From a cyanobacterium PCC 7702 (GTDB lineage: Bacteria > Cyanobacteriota > Cyanobacteriia > Cyanobacteriales > Nostocaceae): DNA of 64,000 nt. The first letter of the stretch is position 1. The number at the start of each line of letters is the position of its first letter. Position numbers and translations under genes: made by a program. Where the stretch lies: the NCBI GenBank assembly GCA_000332255.1, contig KB235926.1:2677777-2741776 (forward strand), read 5' to 3'. The notes beneath the pieces were generated by a model. It saw nothing but the letters and a program-made list of their open reading frames with translations, ran no database searches and had not been told where the DNA came from. Shown here piece after piece: positions 1 to 7,694 of this stretch.

Positions 1-76
1 TTTCTGTGCTGGTGATGAATTCGCAAAACCGCTCCCAGGCATTGGCGCTTGTGCGTCTTTCTAGGGTTGTGGTCAT
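1..76 (-). CDS. psbA: Photosystem II D1 protein, N-terminal fragment (cut by window edge)
   Basis: The D1 reaction-centre subunit of photosystem II, a thylakoid membrane protein binding the P680 chlorophylls, the pheophytin, QB and part of the Mn cluster. Only the first 25 codons lie in the window. Reading down from the ATG whose complement is at 74-76 gives MTTTLERRTSANAWERFCEF followed by ITSTE. This is the characteristic cyanobacterial D1 N-terminus, including the stroma-facing Thr-rich start and the start of the first amphipathic segment. The gene is transcribed leftwards out of the window. Its upstream region (77-423) is long and AT-rich, as expected for a strongly regulated psbA copy. 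Cyanobacteria usually carry several psbA copies, and this fragment is too short to say which D1 isoform it is. Confidence 0.95.
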   Translation of the reverse strand, partial: MTTTLERRTSANAWERFCEFITSTE

Positions 77-423
77 GACTGAATTAGTGCGATGAACTAA
101 CGATATGTACGATGTAACAGCAAGTTTTGTTTGCTTGTCTTTAATATTACTTAATACTTGTTTACAAAATCAAGGAATTTTTATTTACTTTTCTTTTCTT
201 CTGTATTAGTTTTACTAATAGATTTTTTATTTATCTCAGGTTGAGACAAAAGCTAAAGCATATTCGCAAACAAAATTCCCTTACTTCCCACTTTGATGAT
301 TCTTGCTTTTTCTGCGCAGCACGCTAGGTTCTTTATGCAACCTCAATGATTGCAAAACTCCCCTAGTAGTAGTGAGCACAAAGCGTACTTACCAAATGTT
401 TTCATTTTCCTGGTCTTCGCCCG
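77..423 (-). promoter_or_regulatory. psbA upstream region, no gene seen
   Basis: This AT-rich stretch lies between the psbA start and the downstream end of the kinase fragment, and I see no credible ORF in it. Read on the minus strand there is a plausible sigma-70-like promoter some 70-100 bases before the psbA ATG: a TTGATT hexamer and a TAATAT hexamer separated by 18 bases (roughly 146-175). The remaining leader would be the psbA 5' UTR. The promoter call is a visual guess. The absence of genes is clearer. Confidence 0.3.
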
Positions 424-972
424 TCAGCAGGTAAGAAAACGAATACGCTCAGAATTTTTGGAATGACTGACTTTGTTTGTTTGAGGAAACACTACGGTGA
501 ATGTGGTTTGACCAGCAATACTTTCTACTTGAATTAACGCTCCCAACTGCTGAGCTAATTTCTGCACTAACGCTAATCCCAATCCAGAACCGCCCATTTG
601 CCACGGATCGTTGTTAGGAATGCGGTAAAAGGGAGCGAAAATTCGTGTCTGTTGCTCGGTTGAGATTTCAACACCAGAGTTGCTAACGCTAATTTGGATT
701 GCGTTCTGGGTGGCGTAGGCGCAAACAACGATCGCTTTGCCTGCAGGTGTATATTTACAAGCATTGGTTAGTAACTCTGTCAAAATCTGCTCGAGAGCGC
801 AAATATTTGTTGTTAATTGTGGAATTTCAGCAGTCATCAGAATGTAAAGCTGTTGTTGCTGACTGCAAATGCGTTCTTTAAACAAGCCGACTATAGAGGG
901 AAGCCAAGTTTGCAGATCTATGGTGCTGAGCGCCGGCGATTTAATTTCAGCATCAAGGTGGGCAAGAAGCAT
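424..972 (-). pseudogene. Sensor histidine kinase C-terminal fragment (5'-truncated)
   Basis: The product would be the end of a two-component sensor kinase. The 182-aa frame begins at LLAHLDAEIK, which matches the end of the second DHp helix. It then has a full HATPase_c domain: N box around TELLTNACKYTP (about residue 65-76), an FxPFYRIPNNDP F box, and a GGSGLGLALVQKL G2 box (about 126-138). No sensor domain and no phospho-acceptor His precede it: an in-frame TGA lies three codons before the first ATG, and the 230 bases upstream carry stops in all minus-strand frames. The ATPase fold could still be made from the ATG at 972, but as a kinase it is incomplete. I read it as a deletion remnant. 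A stand-alone ATPase domain is the less likely alternative. Confidence 0.7.
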
Positions 973-1203
973 AAAATTAGTTCAAACTATTGCTAATGTT
1001 CACGATTGACTTGTGCTTAGCTCATACTCGCCATGGGCGTTTTGAGCTGGTGGAAGAAATTGTTGCAGTAGTTTTGAAAGGGTTGATTTTTTATTTCCTT
1101 ATCTTTCCAAAACAGCTAGCTGCAACACCTGTGGCTTTTTCTGACAAAGGTGTCTGCGTCAAAACTGATACAAAATTTTCCATATTAACAAAAATCCGCA
1201 ATG

Positions 1204-1446
1204 CTACTGACCATGGCTAGGCTTTTTTAAAACCCGATCTTCTGCCAGATCGCGGATTAGGGATATTCTGCAGCTAATGTAACCGTACAATGCACACACT
1301 TCCTCTCCACTCAATAAAATTTTGCTGGCAATTTGTTGCAGGATCAACTTAATTAAGGCTGTATCCGGAAGAGTAAGCAGGTCGCTTGTTGGGGTATCTT
1401 CTATTACAGACCAAGTTACACGCAGCATTGAAGAGTTAATAAACAT
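1204..1446 (-). CDS. Small hypothetical protein, helical
   Basis: An open frame of about 80 aa upstream of the kinase fragment on the same strand. The protein has amphipathic helical character (MLRVTWSVIED, ALIKLILQQIASKIL, EEVCALYGYISCRISLIRD) and no signal peptide or membrane segment. Its composition looks like a real cyanobacterial protein, and similar short proteins often sit beside sensory genes, but I cannot assign a family with certainty. The frame also extends to a GTG at 1464. I prefer the ATG at 1446, although its Shine-Dalgarno-like AAGGA is very close, and the ATG at 1428 is also possible. It may have been the first gene of a unit whose second gene (the kinase) is now truncated. 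Confidence 0.5.
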   Translation of the reverse strand: MFINSSMLRVTWSVIEDTPTSDLLTLPDTALIKLILQQIASKILLSGEEVCALYGYISCRISLIRDLAEDRVLKKPSHGQ

Positions 1447-1716
1447 TCCTTGACCCCCGTACACAAATCAGCTCTTTTAAGATTTTCTTTAGATTTTCGC
1501 CATCAACATCCTCCCATGACAATCTCTCTGCAGAATAATTTAATATTTTCTTTAGATTTCGGCGCTAATTGTAACTAATCGAAGTGATAATGAGAGCAGT
1601 CTCTTTGCAAAGATTAGGTTCTAAATTGTTAGGTAATAACTCCAGGAACAGCCATAGATAAGGTTTTCAGGAGCTTTTACCTTTGACAAAATATTTCGAT
1701 ATGTTAAGCATAAGCA

Positions 1717-3960
1717 ATGTCCAAATTTTATAATCACGATCGCCAATCGATTTATTTTCCTGGTTCAATTCAGCCTCATGGCATTCTCTTGGCGCTGGAG
1801 GAATCCAAACTAGCGATCGTGCAAGCAAGCGTCAATACAGAAGCTTATTTAGAAATTCCCTATCAAAACTTGCTCGGTCAACAAATTGAGACCTTATTAG
1901 AAGCACAACAGCTAAAAGCTATCCACAGCTGTTTGAGCAAAGATTTTTCGGGCGTCAATTCTCTGAAATTATCGATTCGCACTCAAAAAGGCGATCGCCC
2001 TTTTAACGCTCTGCTATATCGCCTACCCGGTGTTGTTGTCTTAGAGCTGGAACCGCTGTATTTGCAACATCAAGAAAGTTTGTTTAGCGTCAGTGCTGCA
2101 GTCAAACAGGCGATCGCTCAATGGCAACAAGTATCCACCTACAGGGAATTTCTCCAATCTGTTGCTGAGGAGATTCACAACCTAACAGAATTCGACCGAG
2201 TAGTAGTTTATCAATTCGATGCTCAAAAAGCAGGAGAAGTAATAGCAGAAGCAAAACGAGAAGATTTACCGTCCTATCTGGGACTGCACTATCCAGCCAG
2301 CGATATTCCCGAACCAGTTAGACAGCTGCACCAACGCGGTATATTACGATTTATTCCTAATTTGAAGGCAGCAGCAGTTAATTTACTTCCAGAAATCAAC
2401 CCAGTAACCGAGCAACCCCTGGATCTGAGTTTGGCAATGCTGCGCAGCGTTGACCCTTGTTGTGTTGAATACCATCAAAACATGGGTGTAGCAGCGATTA
2501 TGGTCATTTCCCTCGTCAAAGATCGAACTTTGTGGGGATTAATAGCCTGTCACCATCAAACACCAAAATTCGTTTCCTACGAAATCCGGGAAGCTTGCGA
2601 GCTATTGGGACAGTTTGTGATGGCAGAATTAGCTAGCAAAGTCGATCGCGAAGAACAAAGCTATATTGCTAAATTACAATCTTTGCAGTCAGAGTTTTTA
2701 CAATCGATTTCCCAAGCAGAAGATCTCAAATCTGCTTTAGTGAATCCCGCACCCCGCCTGCTTGATTTGGTAAGCGCTCAAGGAGCTGCTGTCTGTTTAG
2801 AGGATGAAATTACTTTAGTTAGTGCAACGCCAACATTCGAGCAGCTTCGCAACTTGATTAACTGGGCTGACACTCAGTTGAGCAATTCTCTTTTTTACAC
2901 CGATTCTCTACCCAAACTGTATCCAGAAGCGCTGGCGTTTAAAGATGTTGCCAGTGGGTTGTTGTTGCTGCAAATTTCCAAGGTACGGCGGTATTATATT
3001 CTCTGGTTTCGCCCGGAAGTATTGCAAACAATAAATTGGGCAGGCGATCCTAACACCTTTGTCACTGTTGCTGACGGTGGCACCCTGAGTTTATCTCCTC
3101 GTAAATCCTTTGAAAAATGGCAAGAAACAGTTCGATTCACCTCCTTACCCTGGAAAGGGTGTGAGTTAGATCAAGCTCTCAATCTCAAAAGCGCCATCGT
3201 TGGTATCGTTATTCACAAAGCAGATGAATTGGCTCGCATCAACCGAGAATTGGAACGCAGCAACCAAGAATTAGATTCTTTTGCCTACGCCGCTTCCCAC
3301 GATCTCAAAGAACCTTTGCGAGGAATTCACAATTACTCAACCTTGTTGTTAAAGGGTTATGAATCGGTTTTGGATGATATGGGTAAATATCGCCTGCACA
3401 CTTTAATTCGTCTTACCCGTCGCATGGAGTCCCTAATCGATGTTTTGCTTAAGTTCTCGCGATTGGGACAAACACAGCTACATCTTGTACCTACCGATCT
3501 CAATCAGTTAGTAAGTAGAGTAATTGAGGATTTGCGTGTGAGCCGTCAACAACAGGTGGAACCGATAATTCGCATTCCGCGATCGCTCCCAACAGTCAAC
3601 TGCGATGCTGTGCTCGTTACCGAGGTATTTACAAACTTGCTCAGCAACGCCCTCAAATATAATGATAAAGCTGAGCAATGGATTGAAATTGGCTACCTGG
3701 ACGCCCAAGAAACTGAAAGTTACCAATCTTCTGCTCCTATTATCTTCTACGTCCGAGACAACGGAATCGGAATTCAAAAGCGACACCTGGAAATTATCTT
3801 CCGACTATTTAAGCGCTTACACGAGCAACACCTTTATGGTGGTGGTACAGGAGCAGGACTAACAATCACTAAAAAGATTATCGAATACCACGGCGGGCGA
3901 ATTTGGGTAGAATCGACTCCCAGTGTGGGATCAACGTTTTACTTTACCTTATCAACTTAA
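1717..3960 (+). CDS. Cyanobacterial phytochrome histidine kinase (PAS-GAF-PHY-HisKA-HATPase)
   Basis: A red/far-red photoreceptor kinase of 747 aa, the usual length for Cph1-type phytochromes. Domains in order: PAS (about 1-125, with the FPGSIQPHG motif), GAF (about 130-310, with the ASDIP motif, Asp196), PHY (about 320-500, with the tongue motif SPRKSFEKW), HisKA (phospho-acceptor in YAASHDLKEPLRG) and HATPase_c (NALKYN, DNGIGI, GTGAGLTITKKI). The N-terminus lacks the bilin-binding Cys of bacteriophytochromes. The GAF domain carries Cys248 at the Cph1 bilin attachment position, within SVDPCCVEYHQNMGV. The next residue, almost always His in this family, is Cys249. The surrounding residues (SV.P, EY) look more like bacteriophytochromes. 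It lies 60 bases upstream of a Rcp1-like regulator, its probable partner. Bilin binding and photochemistry are inferred. Confidence 0.93.
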   Translation: MSKFYNHDRQSIYFPGSIQPHGILLALEESKLAIVQASVNTEAYLEIPYQNLLGQQIETLLEAQQLKAIHSCLSKDFSGVNSLKLSIRTQKGDRPFNALLYRLPGVVVLELEPLYLQHQESLFSVSAAVKQAIAQWQQVSTYREFLQSVAEEIHNLTEFDRVVVYQFDAQKAGEVIAEAKREDLPSYLGLHYPASDIPEPVRQLHQRGILRFIPNLKAAAVNLLPEINPVTEQPLDLSLAMLRSVDPCCVEYHQNMGVAAIMVISLVKDRTLWGLIACHHQTPKFVSYEIREACELLGQFVMAELASKVDREEQSYIAKLQSLQSEFLQSISQAEDLKSALVNPAPRLLDLVSAQGAAVCLEDEITLVSATPTFEQLRNLINWADTQLSNSLFYTDSLPKLYPEALAFKDVASGLLLLQISKVRRYYILWFRPEVLQTINWAGDPNTFVTVADGGTLSLSPRKSFEKWQETVRFTSLPWKGCELDQALNLKSAIVGIVIHKADELARINRELERSNQELDSFAYAASHDLKEPLRGIHNYSTLLLKGYESVLDDMGKYRLHTLIRLTRRMESLIDVLLKFSRLGQTQLHLVPTDLNQLVSRVIEDLRVSRQQQVEPIIRIPRSLPTVNCDAVLVTEVFTNLLSNALKYNDKAEQWIEIGYLDAQETESYQSSAPIIFYVRDNGIGIQKRHLEIIFRLFKRLHEQHLYGGGTGAGLTITKKIIEYHGGRIWVESTPSVGSTFYFTLST

Positions 3961-4020
3961 TTTATATTATATATTACTAAAAAAATAATATTAATAAACA
4001 ATATTAACTTTATTTGCGGA

Positions 4021-4479
4021 ATGAAGACAAAGCATAACAATCCCTTGCTAGTCGCCGAAGATAGTGATGAAGATTTTGAGGTGCTGCAACTGCTGATGCA
4101 GCAAATGCATGTTCGCAATCCTATTTATCGCTGTACAAACGGGGATAAGGTTTTAGATTTCCTCTATAAAAAAGGAGATTACGAAAACTTAACCACTGCA
4201 CCGCGTCCTTGCGTCATCTTGCTCGATTTGAACTTACCAGGTACCGATGGTCGTGATGTACTAGAGCAACTCAAACAAGACCAGGAGTTGAAAGAAATTC
4301 CCATTGTCGTCTTCACAACTTCTTCAGATCCCAAAGATGTGGAATTTTGTTATCAAAAAGGTGCTAATGGTTATTTAATAAAGCCAGTAGACTCTAGCGA
4401 ATTAGAAAAAACAGTGCAAGCATTCGTAGAGTACTGGCTAGAAGTCAACGTCACTCCAAGCGCAAATTTAGCTAATTAA
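4021..4479 (+). CDS. Rcp1-type CheY-like response regulator
   Basis: A single-domain receiver of 152 aa without an output domain, of the Rcp1 family that accepts phosphate from phytochrome kinases. The acidic pocket is E13/D14, the phospho-acceptor is Asp69 in ILLDLNLPG, the switch Thr lies in VVFTTSSDP, and the conserved Lys is K121 in GYLIKPVDSSE. The insert GDYENLTTAPRP and the C-terminal helix AFVEYWLEV are typical of Rcp1 relatives, where this tail takes part in dimerisation. It follows the phytochrome gene on the same strand after 60 AT-rich bases, so co-transcription is likely. The ATG at 4021 gives the standard N-terminus. Confidence 0.93.
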   Translation: MKTKHNNPLLVAEDSDEDFEVLQLLMQQMHVRNPIYRCTNGDKVLDFLYKKGDYENLTTAPRPCVILLDLNLPGTDGRDVLEQLKQDQELKEIPIVVFTTSSDPKDVEFCYQKGANGYLIKPVDSSELEKTVQAFVEYWLEVNVTPSANLAN

Positions 4480-4572
4480 ATAAATGAACAACTGCGCTAG
4501 CCAACAAGCGCTCTAGCATAAGGGGGTGGAAACTCCCACTACCCCAAAAACCAAAATAACCTCAGTTCGCTA

Positions 4573-4600
4573 AAGGATGTTCCTTTTTTAGTTTCTAACT
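4573..4600 (+). terminator. Possible terminator after the phytochrome-regulator pair
   Basis: A short inverted repeat (AAAGGA and TCCTTT separated by a few bases) is followed directly by a run of T, about 95 bases downstream of the response regulator stop. The stem is short, so the call is tentative. Nothing else is obvious between 4480 and 4705. Confidence 0.35.
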
Positions 4601-4705
4601 CTTGCAGCCTTAAAACCTGCAAGTAAAGGAAATATCCTGTTCCCGCTGAAAAAGAATTTGATATCATCAAAGAGTATCAAAAACTTTTGGAAATGTTTTT
4701 TATAA

Positions 4706-6085
4706 TTGCCAATTTGTGATTTTTTAAGATATTGGGAGATTCCTCTGTTTTGTTTTCATGTCAAGCACCTGGACACTCCTGATCGCCAGCAATTAGCTGC
4801 AATAAGTGCTCTGCGCATCCGTCAATCATCTGGCTTAGAGCAAATCTTGCAAACAGCTGTACAAGAAGTACAACAACTGCTAGAGTGCGATCGCGTTACT
4901 ATATACCAGGTCGTTCCAAATTCAGATCGCAACTTTACAGAAGACAAATTTGCCAAACTACAATTAAACAAGCTTTGCGAAGCTGGCGCCGGCAACTTTA
5001 GTCACCCCATTACAGAATTTATAACCTTTGTGGCTAAAAATTACCAGCCTTGCCTCCAAGACCTTAAACTCATAACCAAAAACAAAAGCCAAGCATCGAT
5101 TTTCACTCCCCAAAACCGACAAAAAGTCCCGCAAACTTACATCCTGGCTCCTATTTTGCTCAACGAATCAGGAGATTCCTTTGTCAGACTTTGGGGTTTG
5201 CTAGTTGCGTCTCAAAATTCAAACCAACGACAATGGCAATCAGAGGAAGTAGACATCCTTAATCAATTAATTGAGCATTTAGCAAGCACTATTTATCACA
5301 CCGAAATACTCAACCAAGCTCTTGCAAATTCAGAAAATGAAAAGCAACTCAGTGCGTTGAAATCTGAATTTGTTGCCACCATTTCTTATGAATATCGGAC
5401 TTTCTTAGCATCTATTTTGGCAGCTGTGTCGACCTTGCTACAACATAGTAACAAGTTAGAGCCAGTCAAACATCAGCAATTTTTGCAGTTGATTGCTGAC
5501 AAAGCTACACAAATGGCCCAACTGGTAGATCAGCTGCTGGTGATTGAGAAATTTGAATTTGGGAAACTTGCTTTTAGAGCGCTACCGTTTGAACTGCTGC
5601 AATTTTTTAACGACGTTATTGAAGAACAGCGAGATCAACTGAGCGATCGCCACCAAATAACGTTCCAAATTGCTGGTAACACCAGGGGTTTTTGGGGAGA
5701 TCAAAAATTGTTAAGGCTAATTTTGGTCAATCTATTGTCAAATGCAATTAAATATTCTCCAGATGGAGGCAATATCGAAGTTAGACTTCTCGGAAAGGAT
5801 TCAGAAATTATCTTCGACGTCCAAGATCGGGGAATTGGTATACCAGGGGAAGAGCAAGAAAAATTATTTATGTTGTTCGCTCGCGGCAGTAACGTTGGTA
5901 CAATCCCAGGAACAGGTTTGGGATTAGCGATTGTCAAAACCTGTGTTGAATTGTACGGTGGGAAAGTAACGCTAGAGAGCCAAATTCACCAAGGAACGAA
6001 GGTAACTGTCAGTTTACCCAAGCGCCTCTTGCAATCAAATTTAAAATTCCAAACTCCAAAGCTACAATTAAAGACCAATCTCTAA
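4706..6085 (+). CDS. GAF-domain histidine kinase homologue with Tyr in place of the phospho-acceptor His
   Basis: The 459-aa frame has a GAF domain (about 25-200; ECDRVTIYQV is typical of phytochrome-like GAFs but without a bilin Cys), a HisKA-like region (about 215-285) and a complete HATPase_c domain (NLLSNAIKYSPDGG, DRGIGIPGEEQEKLF, GTGLGLAIVKTC). The H box normally reads SHE[FY]RTPL. Here it reads SYEYRTFLAS, with Tyr228 replacing His and Phe233 replacing Pro. ATP binding looks intact but autophosphorylation on His is not possible. The frame opens at a TTG directly after an in-frame TAA, with no good Shine-Dalgarno and no upstream ATG, so the 5' end may also be damaged. It follows the phytochrome pair after 226 bases. 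It may be a pseudokinase, a phosphatase, or a gene beginning to decay. Confidence 0.85.
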   Translation: MPICDFLRYWEIPLFCFHVKHLDTPDRQQLAAISALRIRQSSGLEQILQTAVQEVQQLLECDRVTIYQVVPNSDRNFTEDKFAKLQLNKLCEAGAGNFSHPITEFITFVAKNYQPCLQDLKLITKNKSQASIFTPQNRQKVPQTYILAPILLNESGDSFVRLWGLLVASQNSNQRQWQSEEVDILNQLIEHLASTIYHTEILNQALANSENEKQLSALKSEFVATISYEYRTFLASILAAVSTLLQHSNKLEPVKHQQFLQLIADKATQMAQLVDQLLVIEKFEFGKLAFRALPFELLQFFNDVIEEQRDQLSDRHQITFQIAGNTRGFWGDQKLLRLILVNLLSNAIKYSPDGGNIEVRLLGKDSEIIFDVQDRGIGIPGEEQEKLFMLFARGSNVGTIPGTGLGLAIVKTCVELYGGKVTLESQIHQGTKVTVSLPKRLLQSNLKFQTPKLQLKTNL

Positions 6086-6238
6086 TATTAATAAAATGTT
6101 AAAGCAAGCAAGTGCCTTATAGTATTTGCGTAAATAAATATTTAGATCCTTAAAACAGACATTAGATATTAGTTAAACTGAAAGACGTATTTAGATTCTC
6201 TTAATAATTGCTTGTTAGCCTTTCTGACCAAGCGCGAG

Positions 6239-6257
6239 TGCGGGTATTGTACCCGCA
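6239..6257 (+). other. Perfect 8-bp hairpin upstream of small gene
   Basis: TGCGGGTA and TACCCGCA are separated by TTG, giving a perfect 8-bp stem with a 3-base loop 57 bases before the ATG of the 54-aa gene. No T run follows, so it is not a classical terminator on this strand. It could be a 5' UTR stem or an RNA-processing site. Confidence 0.4.
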
Positions 6258-6313
6258 ATATTTCCCTGACTTGGAAAAGAAATTAACATAAACTTAATTC
6301 TGGGGAAGTTTTT

Positions 6314-6478
6314 ATGACTATTATTCCAGGTACACCCGTTCAACTACCTAACGGAAGTAACGGTGTTGTCATTCCTTCATCCTGGTGGAAACCCGGTCGG
6401 GTTTTGGTGAAGATGCGGCGCGGAAAGAAACGATGGTTTAGAGTTGAAGAGTGTACTCTACTTCGCTCAAACCTTTAA
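6314..6478 (+). CDS. Small basic hypothetical protein, 54 aa
   Basis: A complete short ORF from ATG at 6314 to TAA at 6476-6478, preceded by a Shine-Dalgarno-like GGGGAAG at 6302-6308. The product starts MTIIPGTPVQLPNGSNGVVI and has a basic, Trp-rich middle (SSWWKPGRVLVKMRRGKKRW). It ends in a mixed-charge tail. The composition (beta-rich start, Gly/Pro turns, cluster of Lys/Arg) suggests a small SH3-like or nucleic-acid-binding fold, but that is inference. I recognise the style of conserved small cyanobacterial proteins without being able to name a family. It stands alone between the kinase homologue and the convergent DUF1830 gene. Confidence 0.7.
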   Translation: MTIIPGTPVQLPNGSNGVVIPSSWWKPGRVLVKMRRGKKRWFRVEECTLLRSNL

Positions 6479-6578
6479 CAAAAGCTGAAAAAACTTCTGA
6501 GAACTAGGTAGATAGAATTTGGATTTTTGTGACTTTATGCTTCTTTTCCTAGTTCCCGATCGTGTTAGGAAGCAGAAG

Positions 6579-6842
6579 TTAATTTACTTTTTCACGCAAT
6601 AGTCGCGTGCAATCTATGCGATCGCACAGTAGAGAACTTACCTTATCTGCTGCGTAGACCTCCAAACATGCGTTTGCTGAAGCTTGGAATGTCAAATGTT
6701 CTCCTGGAAAAACTACACGTTCAAAAAACCAACCTGGTATGTTGGAGATACGAACAATTTGAATGTGACTGGTGCGATTGGTAAAGTAACAAAAAGTTTG
6801 ACTGACATCAGTAGACCTTGCAGGTGTTAGTAGTTGAGTCAT
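6579..6842 (-). CDS. DUF1830 family protein
   Basis: A short cyanobacterial protein matching the DUF1830 pattern: a CYFTNRTSHIQIVRISNIPGW core, then FFERVVFPGEHLTFQASANACLEV and a C-terminal LLCDRIDCTRLL. DUF1830 proteins are single-domain, predicted cytosolic and of unknown function. The frame is open to an ATG at 6878. I prefer the internal ATG at 6842 (MTQLLTPARST), which fits the usual start of the family. No Shine-Dalgarno separates the two. The gene converges on the 54-aa gene to its left. Confidence 0.75.
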   Translation of the reverse strand: MTQLLTPARSTDVSQTFCYFTNRTSHIQIVRISNIPGWFFERVVFPGEHLTFQASANACLEVYAADKVSSLLCDRIDCTRLLREKVN

Positions 6843-7247
6843 AGCTGTGATATTTTTTGTAATTAGCGCCAAACTCATTGATAGTCAAAGCAGCGCTAAA
6901 TCTGTTTAGTTTTTCTTTCCAAAATCAGGGTATCCACAATTGCCGACCCCGTTTTTTAAAGAAATTTCAACTTTTATTTAAATTTTCAGACATTTTTGTA
7001 AAAAAAATGTAATAATTAATATTTTATTTAGATTTCCAGATGAGGGCGATCGCCGAACGCCGACGCTGGAGGGAGATATCACCGCCTTTTGGCCTTTTGT
7101 TCGCAACCTTGAAGTCCCCAGAAAAGGAAAAAGCGAGCTTCGTAGAAAATATCAATATCCCCGCTTTTTCTCCCGGCGGGGACATTGCCTTAACTTTCCC
7201 TTTATTTTTCCCAGCAATGGAATAGCTAGCTGCTGTAAGAGTCGATT
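6843..7247. other. Intergenic stretch with a long-armed inverted repeat
   Basis: No convincing gene. An ORF-like reading (7040-7225, plus) is rich in Arg and Pro and begins at a HIP1 site, so I do not believe it. The notable element is an interrupted inverted repeat. GTCCCC (7114-7119) and AAAAAGCG (7128-7135) are mirrored by CGCTTTTT (7162-7169) and GGGGAC (7178-7183), making a two-part stem around a roughly 26-base loop. On the minus strand it lies just past the stop of the 148-aa gene, so it could act as its 3' stem-loop. A HIP1 octamer lies near 7047. Confidence 0.4.
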
Positions 7248-7694
7248 TTAATTTTTGTTAGCTGCTACTTTCTCTAGAGAACGCAGCAATAATCTTCTTC
7301 CTAAATCAATATCTTTGGGAGCGCATTGCCAATCGGGGTGAGCTGTCATCAACAAACTGTCCAAAGTTTCGCGATCGAATAAATGCCATACTGGAGCGCC
7401 GTTAATTTTTGCTTCTACAGCATAACAGTTGTGACTGATGCAGTAAATAGTGCAAAAGTCGGCAATTCTGCTCAATTTCATTTGTTCTTGCGGCTGTAGC
7501 GAGCGAAATCGCTCCATAATTGGCTTGAGCTCGTTCTTTGAGGAAACCAGTAATCCGGGAAGCGCTACTGTTAGATTTTTGTCTCCATTTACTCTAATCC
7601 AGTAATGACGGCTAGGATCAATCCCTTCTAACCAAGACAGTTCATCATCAAGGCGATAGCGTGGTGACAAACAAAAGAAGGCTTCCATAAGCAT
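7248..7694 (-). CDS. Hypothetical protein, 148 aa
   Basis: No family recognised. The protein is soluble, with no signal peptide or membrane segment. It begins MLMEAFFCLSPRYRLDDELS and contains the stretch RHYWIRVNGDKNLTVALPGL, the Cys/His-bearing segment FCTIYCISHNCYAVEA, and a C-terminal helix DIDLGRRLLLRSLEKVA. Composition and codon use resemble the neighbouring genes, so I take it as a real cyanobacterial gene rather than a chance frame. It stands alone: about 400 bases without a confident gene on one side, about 990 on the other. The cysteines at SHNC could bind a metal, but there is no complete motif. Confidence 0.65.
   Translation of the reverse strand: MLMEAFFCLSPRYRLDDELSWLEGIDPSRHYWIRVNGDKNLTVALPGLLVSSKNELKPIMERFRSLQPQEQMKLSRIADFCTIYCISHNCYAVEAKINGAPVWHLFDRETLDSLLMTAHPDWQCAPKDIDLGRRLLLRSLEKVAANKN

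Noticed and set aside
1091-1183. A 30-codon minus-strand frame (MENFVSVLTQTPLSEKATGV)
   Set aside because: The composition is protein-like but there is no Shine-Dalgarno and no known match; too short to list as a gene.
990-1220. A 76-codon plus-strand frame between the kinase fragment and the small protein gene
   Set aside because: No ribosome site, mixed composition, and opposite to the surrounding genes; reads like chance.
7040-7225. A 61-codon frame beginning at a HIP1 site
   Set aside because: Arg/Pro-rich, lies across the inverted repeat, and has no ribosome site.
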